Assembly (NCBI GenBank): GCA_030741175.1
Contig: JASLVT010000018.1
Span: 1 to 8,028, forward strand
Direction: 5' to 3'
Length of the DNA stretch: 8,028 bases
Source: Porticoccaceae bacterium
GTDB lineage: Bacteria > Pseudomonadota > Gammaproteobacteria > Pseudomonadales > Porticoccaceae
Shown: positions 1 to 7,429 of the stretch, in pieces
Numbering within the stretch: the stretch's first letter is position 1
Layout: each line of letters opens with the position of its first letter
Notes under the pieces: model-generated
Database searches by the model: none
Told to the model about the DNA's origin: nothing
The model's input: only the letters and a program-made list of their open reading frames with translations
Program-made: the position numbers and the translations under genes

Positions 1-468
1 ACCGACCATGAACTACGTCGCCCCTTCGAAGTATTTATCAACTCAAAAAATATGGATCACTTCCAATGGATTGTTGCTCTCACCAGAGTACTGTCCGCCG
101 TGTTCCGCAAAGGTGGCGACTGCACCTTCCTAGTTGAAGAAATGAAGGCGGTATTTGACCCTCAAGGTGGCTACTACAAGCCCGGCGGTAAGTTTATGCC
201 CTCTCTGGTGGCTGAGATTGGCTGGGCTATCGAGGATCATCTACAAAAAATCGGTATGCTGAAGAAACCCGAGATCCCCGAACATCAGCAGAAAATCATG
301 GATGAGAAGCGCGCTGAATTTGAGGGGAAAGCAACAGCAACTCCGACTGACGATGCCGGCGAGTTTCCAGCTAATGCTGAAGTATGCAAAAAATGTAGTG
401 TTAAAGCGGTGATTCTGCTGGATGGTTGTATGACCTGCCTGAATTGCGGCGACTCTAAATGCGGATAA
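1..468 (+). CDS. nrdJ: Adenosylcobalamin-dependent (class II) ribonucleotide reductase, C-terminal part (5' end outside window)
   Basis: The reading frame is open from base 1 to the TAA at 466-468 and gives 155 residues with no start in view, so the gene begins upstream. The ATG at 52 is internal, because the family-like stretch ELRRPFEVFINSKN precedes it. The segment resembles the TSCPD domain that ends B12-dependent reductases: a conserved core with KGGD and an AVFDPQGG-like stretch, then a variable linker, then a Cys-rich tail. The tail has CKKC (385-396), CxxCxxC (427-447) and a final CG. The last two cysteines (codons 445-447 and 460-462) are five residues apart, like the C-terminal redox pair that re-reduces the active site in class I and II reductases; the CxxC pairs look like a zinc ribbon. 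The enzyme makes deoxyribonucleotides in the cytoplasm without needing oxygen. It could instead be a separate TSCPD subunit of the NrdJb kind known in Pseudomonas; only the upstream sequence can decide. Confidence 0.85.
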   Translation, partial: TDHELRRPFEVFINSKNMDHFQWIVALTRVLSAVFRKGGDCTFLVEEMKAVFDPQGGYYKPGGKFMPSLVAEIGWAIEDHLQKIGMLKKPEIPEHQQKIMDEKRAEFEGKATATPTDDAGEFPANAEVCKKCSVKAVILLDGCMTCLNCGDSKCG

Positions 469-495
469 TATCCAAATAGACAATCAACAGTGACA

Positions 496-529
496 AATAA
501 AAAAGCGGCCTTTGGGTCGCTTTTTTATT
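496..529. terminator. Bidirectional Rho-independent terminator between convergent genes
   Basis: A perfect 12-bp stem (496-507 with 518-529) is extended by two C-G pairs and one G-U pair (508-510 with 515-517) around a TTTG loop at 511-514. The left arm carries six A and the right arm six T, so a GC-rich hairpin core followed by a U tract forms on either strand. It lies 27 bases past the nrdJ stop on the plus strand and 58 bases past the meaB stop on the minus strand, so it can serve both transcripts. The remaining 530-587 shows nothing else. Confidence 0.9.
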
Positions 530-587
530 GCCCTCTCAAATCATTCTCTTTATGTGATAACGAGCAAAGCATCCTTCAAGTATAGAT

Positions 588-1562
588 TTAACCTTGGGTT
601 TTGTAATACTCAATTAAACGCTGAGCCGCGACCGTGGCGGGTAGTTCAGCATTGAGCACTGCCCGCTCCAATTCGGGCACCATGGCTTTTATCGCCTCAT
701 GTTGTTTTAAGTCGCCAATCAACAGCTCGGCAGTCTCGCTCCACATCCATGCCCGTGCCTGCTGCGCGCGCATTGTTTGCAGTTCACCTGAGTCCGTCAA
801 TGCACTGCAGAAGGCCGCGACGATCGCCCAAGCCTTGTCGACACCCTGATTATGGAGTGCCGAGCATACCTCCACCTGAGGCGTCCAGCTTGGCGTGCGT
901 GACTGCATAAACTGAAGCGCCGCGCGATAATCTGATACCGTTTGATTGGCCAAACTCGCCTGATCGCCATCAGCTTTATTGACCAAAACTAAATCAGCCA
1001 ACTCCATAATACCGCGTTTGATCCCTTGCAAGTCGTCACCGCCACCCGGTGATAACAATAACAAGAACATATCAGTCATATCCGACACCGCCGTTTCCGA
1101 CTGACCCACACCCACGGTTTCAATAATAATCACATCGTAGCCAGCCGCTTCGCAGAGCAACAAAGACTCTCTGGTACGGCGGGTTACACCACCCAGCGTT
1201 TTACCTGCAGGTGAAGGCCGCACAAAGGCATTGGGGTTAACCGACAGGCTCTCCATACGGGTTTTATCGCCCAGAATAGAACCACCGGTCACTGCCGAGG
1301 TTGGATCCACCGCCAACACCGCAACCCGATGGCCCTGTTCGGTAAGATAATTGCCAAGAGATTCTATAAAGGTCGATTTGCCAACCCCCGGCGCACCGGA
1401 GATACCTAAGCGGATAGACTGACCAGTATCTGGCATTACCGCCTCCAGCAACGCGGCCGCCTGTTCTCCATGGTCGGCACGAGTCGATTCCACCAGCGTA
1501 ATCGCCTTGGCCAATGCCCGGCGATCGCCGCTACGAATCTGCGCTGCTAATGTATCTGCCAT
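588..1562 (-). CDS. meaB: MeaB/ArgK-type G3E GTPase, methylmalonyl-CoA mutase chaperone
   Basis: This 324-residue P-loop GTPase of the MeaB (ArgK) family has the usual length. Visible motifs are Walker A GAPGVGKS (56-63), a conserved VDPTS segment (85-89) leading to GDKTRM (98-103), the ETVGVGQSE switch/G3 region (148-156), GGGDDLQGIKRG (173-184), and the guanine-specificity motif NKAD (195-198). The C-terminal third, mostly helical by composition, is where the family dimerises. MeaB binds methylmalonyl-CoA mutase, gates delivery of adenosylcobalamin and helps eject inactivated cofactor, using GTP. Co-transcription with the mutase gene supports that role over the old arginine/ornithine-transport-kinase label. 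It is the last gene of the operon, 16 bases after pccA. The ATG at 1562 is preceded by AAAGGG (1575-1580), partly inside the pccA stop and about 12 bases from the start, which is rather far. Key motifs are intact. Confidence 0.95.
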   Translation of the reverse strand: MADTLAAQIRSGDRRALAKAITLVESTRADHGEQAAALLEAVMPDTGQSIRLGISGAPGVGKSTFIESLGNYLTEQGHRVAVLAVDPTSAVTGGSILGDKTRMESLSVNPNAFVRPSPAGKTLGGVTRRTRESLLLCEAAGYDVIIIETVGVGQSETAVSDMTDMFLLLLSPGGGDDLQGIKRGIMELADLVLVNKADGDQASLANQTVSDYRAALQFMQSRTPSWTPQVEVCSALHNQGVDKAWAIVAAFCSALTDSGELQTMRAQQARAWMWSETAELLIGDLKQHEAIKAMVPELERAVLNAELPATVAAQRLIEYYKTQG

Positions 1563-1578
1563 TGATTATTCGAGCCCT

Positions 1579-3561
1579 TTACTCAAATGCTAGAATTGTC
1601 TGATCCACTTCCAAGCTATCGCCAGTCTCAGCGGAAATACTGGCCACAATACCATCTTGCACGGCCCTAAGACTATTCTCCATTTTCATCGCTTCAACCA
1701 CGGCCAGTTCTTCACCTGCTTTAACCTGATCGCCCACCTTTACCGACAGTTTCACTAATAGACCCGGCATTGGTGATAGCAAAAATTTGGATAAATCGGC
1801 TGGAACTTTCTCTGGCATCAATTGATTAAGCTTCGCCGCTGTTGGCGACAGCACTAGGGCATCAATTTCTGCACCGCGATAGAACAGCTTGTAACCTGAT
1901 TCTGCGCGCTCTATCTGCAGAGTCAAGGCCTGGTGATTAATCTGCGCTTGAAATAATGGCTCGCCCAAGGCCCAATCAGTTTCCACCATATAATCAGTGC
2001 CATCAATTGCCACCAGAGCGCCCGTGGCACTCAGGGTAACAGACACTAGTGTCTCTGTATCCCCAGTGATCACCACCCAGTCTGTGGCAATTTCATACTC
2101 ATGCCCCTGCATCTGGCCAGAGATCTGCGCCGCGCGCTCACCGTATTTTTGATGCACTGCCGCGGCAACCACTGTAGCAATCGCTGGATTAGTTTGGGGC
2201 ACCAAATCGGCATTAAAGCCATCGGGAAATTCTTCGGCAATAAAGTTAGTGGTTAACTCACCGGCCACAAAGCGCGGGTGTACCATCAGCGCATTAAGGA
2301 AACTGATATTGTGGTTTACACCGCGAATATAATAGGCATCCAGAGCATCCACCATGCGCTCAATCGCCTGAGTGCGATTATCACCATAGGTAATTAACTT
2401 GGAGATCATCGGATCATAGTGCATGGAGACTTCGCCGCCCTCATAGACACCACTATCAACTCGCACAGCTTCACCTTGCGGCTCGCGATAGCCAAATAGC
2501 CGGCCGATCGATGGCATAAAGTTGCGGAATGGATCCTCAGCATAAACCCGCGACTCCATCGCCCAACCAGTGAGTGTCACCTGATCCTGTGTTAGCGATA
2601 ACTTTTCACCAGCGGCTACTCGAATCATCATCTCGACAAGATCCTGACCAGTGACCAGTTCAGTGACAGGATGCTCCACCTGCAGTCTGGTGTTCATCTC
2701 CAAAAAATAGAAATTCATATCGGCATCGGCAATAAATTCCACCGTTCCCGCCGACTGATAGTCCACCGCTTTGGCCAGAGCACAGCTCTGCTCACCCATT
2801 TTCTGCCGCGTAGCCTCATCTAAAAATGGTGAGGGTGCCTCCTCAATGACCTTTTGATGTCGACGCTGAATCGAGCACTCGCGCTCTCCCAGATAAATCA
2901 CATTGCCATGGCCATCAGCCATCACCTGAATCTCAATATGGCGCGGTTGCTGGATATATTTTTCAATAAAGATGCGTGTATCACCAAAACTAGCGCGTGC
3001 TTCGTTGGTTGCACGTTCAAAGCCATCGCGACAATCCGCTTCATCCCAAGCCACGCGCATACCTTTGCCACCGCCGCCAGCAGAGGCCTTTAACATCACT
3101 GGATAACCAATTTCAGCACTGATCTGCAGCGCATGCTCGGCATCGCGAACCACATCGGTATAACCGGGAATACAGCTGACTCCGGCTTTTTCAGCAATCA
3201 GTTTGGAAGTGATCTTATCACCCATGGATTCAATAGCTTTTTTACCCGGGCCGATAAACACAATACCCGCATCATCCAGCGCATCGCGAAACTGCGCGTT
3301 CTCAGATAAAAAGCCATAGCCCGGATGCACAGCATCAGCGCCGGTATCCCGACAGGCCTGAATAATTTTCTCAATCACTAAATAACTTTCCGCAGATGCC
3401 GCGGGTCCAATATTCACCGCTTCATCGGCCATCTGCACATGTAGCGCATCGGCATCGGCATCGGAATAGACCGCTACCGTGGCAATGCCCATTTTTTTCG
3501 CTGTGGTAAAAACACGGCACGCAATTTCGCCCCGATTAGCCACCAAAATTTTCTTAAACAT
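1579..3561 (-). CDS. pccA: Propionyl-CoA carboxylase alpha subunit (biotin carboxylase plus biotin carrier)
   Basis: The 660-residue biotin-dependent acyl-CoA carboxylase alpha chain has three parts. Residues 1-445 are biotin carboxylase: N-terminal KILVANRGEIACR, ATP-grasp glycine loop GGGGKGM (162-168), and residues matching the E. coli AccC set, namely K116, K158, H208, E275, E288, N290, R292 and R338. Residues about 455-580 form the poorly conserved linker/BT-like region that docks the beta subunit. Residues about 595-660 form the biotinyl domain, with EAMKMEN and biotinyl-lysine K626, 34 residues from the C-terminus as usual. It uses ATP and bicarbonate to carboxylate biotin, which PccB then uses on the acyl-CoA. 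The start ATG lies 15 bases after the pccB stop, with AAGGA (3574-3578) overlapping that stop. Methylcrotonyl-, geranyl- and broad acyl-CoA carboxylase alpha chains look alike; the substrate call rests mainly on the mutase and MeaB genes beside it. Confidence 0.93.
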   Translation of the reverse strand: MFKKILVANRGEIACRVFTTAKKMGIATVAVYSDADADALHVQMADEAVNIGPAASAESYLVIEKIIQACRDTGADAVHPGYGFLSENAQFRDALDDAGIVFIGPGKKAIESMGDKITSKLIAEKAGVSCIPGYTDVVRDAEHALQISAEIGYPVMLKASAGGGGKGMRVAWDEADCRDGFERATNEARASFGDTRIFIEKYIQQPRHIEIQVMADGHGNVIYLGERECSIQRRHQKVIEEAPSPFLDEATRQKMGEQSCALAKAVDYQSAGTVEFIADADMNFYFLEMNTRLQVEHPVTELVTGQDLVEMMIRVAAGEKLSLTQDQVTLTGWAMESRVYAEDPFRNFMPSIGRLFGYREPQGEAVRVDSGVYEGGEVSMHYDPMISKLITYGDNRTQAIERMVDALDAYYIRGVNHNISFLNALMVHPRFVAGELTTNFIAEEFPDGFNADLVPQTNPAIATVVAAAVHQKYGERAAQISGQMQGHEYEIATDWVVITGDTETLVSVTLSATGALVAIDGTDYMVETDWALGEPLFQAQINHQALTLQIERAESGYKLFYRGAEIDALVLSPTAAKLNQLMPEKVPADLSKFLLSPMPGLLVKLSVKVGDQVKAGEELAVVEAMKMENSLRAVQDGIVASISAETGDSLEVDQTILAFE

Positions 3562-3576
3562 AGTCTTATCAGATCC

Positions 3577-5109
3577 TTAAAGTGGAATATTGCCGTGCTT
3601 GCGCCAGGGGTTTTCAATACTCTTATTTTTTAGCATGGCCAGTGATCGCGCCACGCGCTTGCGTGTGCTGTGAGGCATAATGACATCATCGATATAGCCG
3701 CGCTGACCGGCAATAAAAGGATTGGCAAACTTCTTGCGATACTCCTCTGTGCGGGCATCAATCTTATCTTGATCGCCAATATCCTTGCGGAAAATAATCT
3801 CCACGGCACCTTTGGGACCCATCACCGCAATCTCGGCTGTTGGCCAAGCCAGATTAACATCGCCACGCAAATGCTTAGACGCCATCACATCATAGGCGCC
3901 ACCATAGGCTTTGCGGGTAATCAATGTCACCTTGGGCACGGTGCACTCAGCATAGGCATACAGCAATTTGGCACCATGCTTAATAATACCGCCGTACTCC
4001 TGACTGGTGCCCGGCATAAAGCCCGGCACATCCACTAGGGTGAGAACCGGAATATTAAAGGCATCGCAGAACCGAATAAATCGCGCCGCTTTGCGCGAGG
4101 CATCAATATCCAAACAACCGGCCATTACCATCGGCTGATTGGCGACCACACCAACGGTAGAGCCCTCGATACGAATAAATCCGGTAATAATATTTTTTGC
4201 ATAACTGACTTGTAGCTCAAAAAACTCCCGCTCATCCGCTACTTTCAAAATCAGCTCTTTCATATCATAGGGTTTATTGGGGTCACTGGGCACTAGGGTA
4301 TCCAGTGACATTTCAACCCGCTCAGGATCATCTTCAGTCGGCCAAACCGGCGGTTTCTCGCGGTTATTGGCGGGCAGGTAACCCATAAAGTGACGCAACT
4401 TATGCAGGGCATCGACATCATTATCAAACGCGAGATCAGCGACGCCAGATTTACTGGAATGGGTGCTAGCGCCGCCCAGCTCTTCCGCTGTAACGGTCTC
4501 ATGGGTCACCGTCTTAACCACATCGGGTCCAGTGACAAACATATAACTGCTGTCCTGAACCATAAAGATAAAGTCGGTAATCGCCGGTGAATACACTGCG
4601 CCACCAGCGCAGGGCCCCATAATCATACTGATTTGTGGAATCACACCGCTGGCCATCACATTGCGCTGAAAGACCTCGGCATAGCCGCCAAGTGAGGCAA
4701 CACCCTCTTGGATACGGGCACCGCCAGAGTCATTTAACCCGATAACTGGGGCACCTACTTTCATAGCCTGATCCATCAGCTTACAGATTTTTTCCGCATG
4801 GGCCTCAGAGAGCGCGCCGCCAAACACCGTGAAGTCCTGACTAAATACAAATACCAGTCGACCATTAATGGTGCCATAGCCAATCACCACACCATCGCCC
4901 GGCACATGTTGCTGGTCCATATCAAAATCGGTGCAGCGATGCTCAACAAACATATCCCATTCCTCGAAGCTGCCCTCATCAAGCAGAAGATCAAGGCGTT
5001 CACGGGCAGTCAGCTTGCCTTTAGCATGCTGAGCATCAATACGTTTCTGTCCGCCGCCCAATCTGGCGCGGCTGCGTTTTTCTTCTAATTCAGCCAGTAT
5101 TTCTTTCAT
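3577..5109 (-). CDS. pccB: Propionyl-CoA carboxylase beta subunit (carboxyltransferase)
   Basis: This 510-residue carboxyltransferase beta chain is close to the usual 510-540. It has two crotonase-like halves. The N-half (about 25-270) binds CoA and carries [10 protein letters not shown] (128-137) and [16 protein letters not shown] (165-180 region). The C-half (about 275-505) binds biotin and carries [14 protein letters not shown] (361-374), [11 protein letters not shown] (399-409) and [17 protein letters not shown] (419-435). It moves the carboxyl group from biotin on PccA to propionyl-CoA, giving (S)-methylmalonyl-CoA, normally as an alpha6-beta6 complex. I start it at the ATG at 5109, not the in-frame TTG at 5113-5115: the GAGGG at 5116-5120 is six bases from the ATG but abuts the TTG. 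The ATG is two bases past the mutase stop TGA (5112-5114), so translational coupling is likely. The family also includes acetyl- and methylcrotonyl-CoA enzymes; the neighbours favour propionyl-CoA. Confidence 0.93.
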   Translation of the reverse strand: MKEILAELEEKRSRARLGGGQKRIDAQHAKGKLTARERLDLLLDEGSFEEWDMFVEHRCTDFDMDQQHVPGDGVVIGYGTINGRLVFVFSQDFTVFGGALSEAHAEKICKLMDQAMKVGAPVIGLNDSGGARIQEGVASLGGYAEVFQRNVMASGVIPQISMIMGPCAGGAVYSPAITDFIFMVQDSSYMFVTGPDVVKTVTHETVTAEELGGASTHSSKSGVADLAFDNDVDALHKLRHFMGYLPANNREKPPVWPTEDDPERVEMSLDTLVPSDPNKPYDMKELILKVADEREFFELQVSYAKNIITGFIRIEGSTVGVVANQPMVMAGCLDIDASRKAARFIRFCDAFNIPVLTLVDVPGFMPGTSQEYGGIIKHGAKLLYAYAECTVPKVTLITRKAYGGAYDVMASKHLRGDVNLAWPTAEIAVMGPKGAVEIIFRKDIGDQDKIDARTEEYRKKFANPFIAGQRGYIDDVIMPHSTRKRVARSLAMLKNKSIENPWRKHGNIPL

Positions 5110-5111
5110 TA

Positions 5112-7256
5112 TCAACCCTCAACATCTTTACTGATAATAGCTAGCACGTCTTCCGCCGCATCTGGAATATTGGTACCTGGACCAAAGATGGCTGCCACGC
5201 CATCGGCTCTCAACTGATCGTAATCTTTCGGCGGGATCACCCCACCACAGATCACCACAATATCCTCTGCGCCCTGCGCCTTAAGACTATTAATTAATTG
5301 CGGTACCAATGTTTTATGGCCAGCGGCCTGTGAGGAAACGCCAACAATATGCACATCATTCTCAATGGCTTGCTGTGCCGCCTCCTCCGGCGTCTGAAAC
5401 ATCGGCCCCACATCCACATCAAAGCCGAGATCGGCAAAGGCGGTGGCAATCACTTTAGCGCCGCGGTCATGGCCATCCTGTCCCATCTTCACCACCAGCA
5501 TACGCGGGCGACGCCCCTGAGTTTCTGCAAAGGCCTCGACTTTATTTTTAATGCTCATAAATGCTTTATCCCCTTCATAGGCCGAACCATAGACACCATT
5601 AATAGAGCGCTGCTGTGCTTTATGGCGACCCCATTGGCTTTCCAGCGCATCGGAAATCTCACCAACAGTCGCCCGTGCGCGAGCGGCATCCACTGCTAAG
5701 GCTAGCAAATTGCCCTCGCCAGATTTGGCGGCTTCTGTCAGTGCATCCAGTGCTTGTTGACAGGCCCCGCTATCGCGTGACCCGCGCACCTGATTTAATC
5801 GAGCGATCTGCGATTCACGCACTGCACTATTGTCGATATCCAGTACATCAACCTCAGGCTCCACTTCGAGCTGGTATTTGTTAACCCCAACTATCACCTC
5901 TTCGCCGCGATCGATTCGCGCTTGGCGCAATGCCGCCGCTTCTTCAATACGCAACTTGGGTAAGCCGGTTTCGACCGCCTTGGTCATGCCGCCCAGTTCT
6001 TCAACCTCATCAATAATGGCGCGGGCCGCCTTGACCAATTCATCGGTCAATGACTCGACATAATAGGAACCAGCCAATGGATCAACCACATTGGTAATAC
6101 CGGTTTCCTCCTGAATAACCAGCTGAGTATTGCGCGCGATACGCGCTGAAAAATCCGTGGGTAATGCCAGCGCCTCATCAAAGGAGTTGGTATGCAATGA
6201 TTGGGTACCTCCCAACACCGCAGACATGGCTTCAATGGTGGTGCGCATTACATTGTTGTAAGGGTCTTTACTGGTCAGACTGACACCAGAAGTCTGACAA
6301 TGAGTTCGCAATACCAGCGAACGATCGTCTTTGGGCGCAAACTTCTCTTCCATCAATGTGGCCCAAAGAATTCTGGCCGCCCTCAGCTTGGCAATCTCCA
6401 TAAAGAAATTCATACCAATGGCAAAAAAGAACGACAACCGTGGGGCGAATTTGTCCACATCCATACCGCTTGCTATGGCAGTGCGCACATACTCGATACC
6501 ATCGGCAATGGTGTAGGCCAGTTCCTGCACATTGGTAGCACCGGCCTCCTGCATATGGTAGCCACTGATAGAAATAGAGTTAAACTTGGGCATATTTGCT
6601 GCGGTGTAGCCAATAATATCCGACACCACGCGCATTGAGGGTGCCGGCGGATAGATATAGGTATTGCGCACCATAAACTCTTTGAGAATATCGTTCTGCA
6701 ATGTACCCGCCAGTTGCTCCGGTGCCACACCCTGCTCTTCAGCAGCAACGATATAGCTGGCCATCACCGGAAGCACGGCGCCATTCATGGTCATGGATAC
6801 CGACACCTTATCCAATGGAATACCATCAAATAAGATCTTCATATCCTCTACTGAATCGATCGCCACTCCCGCTTTACCGACATCGCCGACAACCCTTGGA
6901 TGATCCGAGTCATAGCCTCGATGGGTGGGCAAATCAAAGGCTACCGAAAGACCCTGCTGACCCGCGGCAAGATTTTTGCGATAAAACGCATTGGACTCTT
7001 CTGCAGTAGAAAACCCCGCATACTGACGCACCGTCCAAGGCCGACCGGCATACATAGTGGCCTTTGGGCCGCGCTTGTAGGGGGCGAAGCCCGGCAAGTT
7101 ATCCATATGCTCGAGCTCGGCTGTATCCTCTGCGGTGTACAGGGGTTTAACTGCAATACCCTCTGGAGTTTGCCATAGCAAATCATCTGGAGACGCACCT
7201 TTGCGCTCTTTGGTTGCCAACTGTTGCCAATCAGCAAATGATCGTTTGTCTGCCAT
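5112..7256 (-). CDS. scpA: Methylmalonyl-CoA mutase, single-chain adenosylcobalamin enzyme
   Basis: The 714-residue mutase is full length and joins both required domains. The acyl-CoA-binding TIM barrel covers about 20-540 and has [12 protein letters not shown] (72-83), [19 protein letters not shown] (104-122) and [11 protein letters not shown] (231-241). The C-terminal B12 domain covers about 580-710, with DGHDRG (594-599) supplying the lower-axial His596 (base-off/His-on) and GG at 671-672. Aligned by eye to the Propionibacterium enzyme, Y79, R197 and H234 match its Tyr89, Arg207 and His244 at a constant offset of 10. The Tyr/Arg pair marks methylmalonyl-CoA specificity; isobutyryl-CoA mutase has Phe/Gln there. 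It converts (R)-methylmalonyl-CoA to succinyl-CoA and, as a single full chain, probably works as a homodimer (ScpA/BhbA type). It is the first operon gene, with GGAGA five to four bases before its ATG. The Leu of the usual SxL B12 motif is Gln643. Other names in use are mcm, mutB and bhbA. Confidence 0.96.
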   Translation of the reverse strand: MADKRSFADWQQLATKERKGASPDDLLWQTPEGIAVKPLYTAEDTAELEHMDNLPGFAPYKRGPKATMYAGRPWTVRQYAGFSTAEESNAFYRKNLAAGQQGLSVAFDLPTHRGYDSDHPRVVGDVGKAGVAIDSVEDMKILFDGIPLDKVSVSMTMNGAVLPVMASYIVAAEEQGVAPEQLAGTLQNDILKEFMVRNTYIYPPAPSMRVVSDIIGYTAANMPKFNSISISGYHMQEAGATNVQELAYTIADGIEYVRTAIASGMDVDKFAPRLSFFFAIGMNFFMEIAKLRAARILWATLMEEKFAPKDDRSLVLRTHCQTSGVSLTSKDPYNNVMRTTIEAMSAVLGGTQSLHTNSFDEALALPTDFSARIARNTQLVIQEETGITNVVDPLAGSYYVESLTDELVKAARAIIDEVEELGGMTKAVETGLPKLRIEEAAALRQARIDRGEEVIVGVNKYQLEVEPEVDVLDIDNSAVRESQIARLNQVRGSRDSGACQQALDALTEAAKSGEGNLLALAVDAARARATVGEISDALESQWGRHKAQQRSINGVYGSAYEGDKAFMSIKNKVEAFAETQGRRPRMLVVKMGQDGHDRGAKVIATAFADLGFDVDVGPMFQTPEEAAQQAIENDVHIVGVSSQAAGHKTLVPQLINSLKAQGAEDIVVICGGVIPPKDYDQLRADGVAAIFGPGTNIPDAAEDVLAIISKDVEG
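5116..5120 (-). promoter_or_regulatory. Ribosome binding site that fixes the pccB start
   Basis: On the minus strand GAGGG lies in the last codons of the mutase gene, followed by TTGATA and then ATG at 5109. Six bases of spacing is ideal for the ATG, while the in-frame TTG two codons earlier touches the site and could not be used with it. The signal inside the upstream gene suggests that mutase and PccB translation are coupled. Confidence 0.8.
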
Positions 7257-7260
7257 ATTG

Positions 7261-7265
7261 TCTCC
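7261..7265 (-). promoter_or_regulatory. Ribosome binding site of the mutase gene
   Basis: GGAGA on the minus strand, followed by CAAT and then the ATG at 7256. It is the best-placed such signal in the operon leader and supports the chosen start. Confidence 0.8.
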
Positions 7266-7324
7266 GGCGTTCTTTTAAGTGCCTGCACTATGCAACAGCC
7301 AACGACTTAATAGTAGGTCTATTT

Positions 7325-7353
7325 TTAACAGCAATACTCACATTTATTGCCAA
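7325..7353 (-). promoter_or_regulatory. Candidate promoter of the mutase-pccB-pccA-meaB operon
   Basis: On the minus strand TTGGCA (7348-7353, five of six to the sigma70 -35 box) is followed after 17 bases by TGTTAA (7325-7330, only three of six to TATAAT). The -35 box sits on the inner end of a 20-bp direct repeat, so a bound regulator would contact it. A weak -10 is typical of an activator-dependent promoter, but that is inference. A rival lies nearer the gene: TTGCTG (7329-7334), 16 bases, TATTAA (7307-7312). I cannot choose between them from sequence alone. Confidence 0.35.
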
Positions 7354-7373
7354 AATATTCACATTTATAACCA
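7333..7373. repeat. Pair of 20-bp direct repeats at 21-bp period in the divergent promoter
   Basis: Copies at 7333-7352 and 7354-7373 match at 17 of 20 positions. The shared pattern is AATAYTCACA followed by TTTATWRCCA. They are separated by one base, so the period is 21 bp, two helical turns, which puts both on the same DNA face. Tandem half-sites at about 21-bp spacing are how AraC-type regulators bind (for example araI1/araI2). A further TCACA at 7401-7405 is exactly 63 bp from the first, but the rest of it matches poorly. Confidence 0.75.
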
Positions 7374-7388
7374 GTTTAATGTTATAAA
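7358..7388 (+). promoter_or_regulatory. Candidate promoter of the AraC-family gene
   Basis: TTCACA (7358-7363, five of six to TTGACA) and TATAAA (7383-7388, five of six to TATAAT) are separated by 19 bases; reading the -10 as TTATAA at 7382 gives 18. The expected start, near 7395, leaves a leader of about 35 bases before the ATG at 7430. The -35 lies in the second direct repeat and the -10 in the right arm of the inverted repeat, so one regulator could repress this promoter while acting on the divergent one. Spacing is longer than ideal. Confidence 0.4.
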
Positions 7389-7390
7389 TG
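7362..7390. repeat. 10-bp inverted repeat in the divergent promoter
   Basis: CATTTATAAC (7362-7371) and GTTATAAATG (7381-7390) are perfect reverse complements with a nine-base spacer. The left arm is part of the second direct repeat, so the core CATTTAT occurs three times in the region: at 7341 and 7362 on the plus strand, and at 7384-7390 inverted. It has no GC core or T tract and is not a terminator; an operator half-site is more likely. Confidence 0.65.
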
Positions 7391-7419
7391 CGCCATTAAC
7401 TCACAAATTTTATCTCTAC

Positions 7420-7423
7420 AGGA
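7420..7423 (+). promoter_or_regulatory. Ribosome binding site of the AraC-family gene
   Basis: AGGA is followed by six bases and then the ATG at 7430. No comparable signal precedes the next in-frame ATG at 7457, which favours the first start. Confidence 0.7.
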
Positions 7424-7429
7424 CCGCTG

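Noticed and set aside
3446..3463. Three tandem copies of the hexamer GCATCG inside pccA
   Set aside because: They encode Asp-Ala repeats in the SDADADALH stretch, which is typical of biotin carboxylases. This is protein conservation plus codon choice, not a regulatory repeat or phase-variation tract.
6201..6638. Plus-strand open frame of 145 codons opposite the mutase gene
   Set aside because: It lies wholly antisense to a well-conserved enzyme, its translation shows no family resemblance, and I see no convincing ribosome binding site. The same applies to the plus-strand frames at 5349-5699, 3670-4038 and 4798-5088.
6941..7288. Minus-strand 115-codon frame overlapping the start of the mutase gene
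   Set aside because: It is a different frame of the mutase coding strand. The mutase frame has the ribosome binding site and the family motifs, so this is a shadow.
7275..7310. TTAAGT (7275-7280) and ACTTAA (7305-7310) as a possible leader hairpin of the mutase mRNA
   Set aside because: Only six AU-rich pairs enclose a 24-base loop, with no riboswitch-like architecture; it could easily occur by chance.
7257..7429. Cobalamin riboswitch upstream of the B12-dependent operon
   Set aside because: The region is AT-rich and I do not recognise a B12-box-like segment or the multi-stem fold in it; at 173 bases shared by two promoters it is also too crowded.
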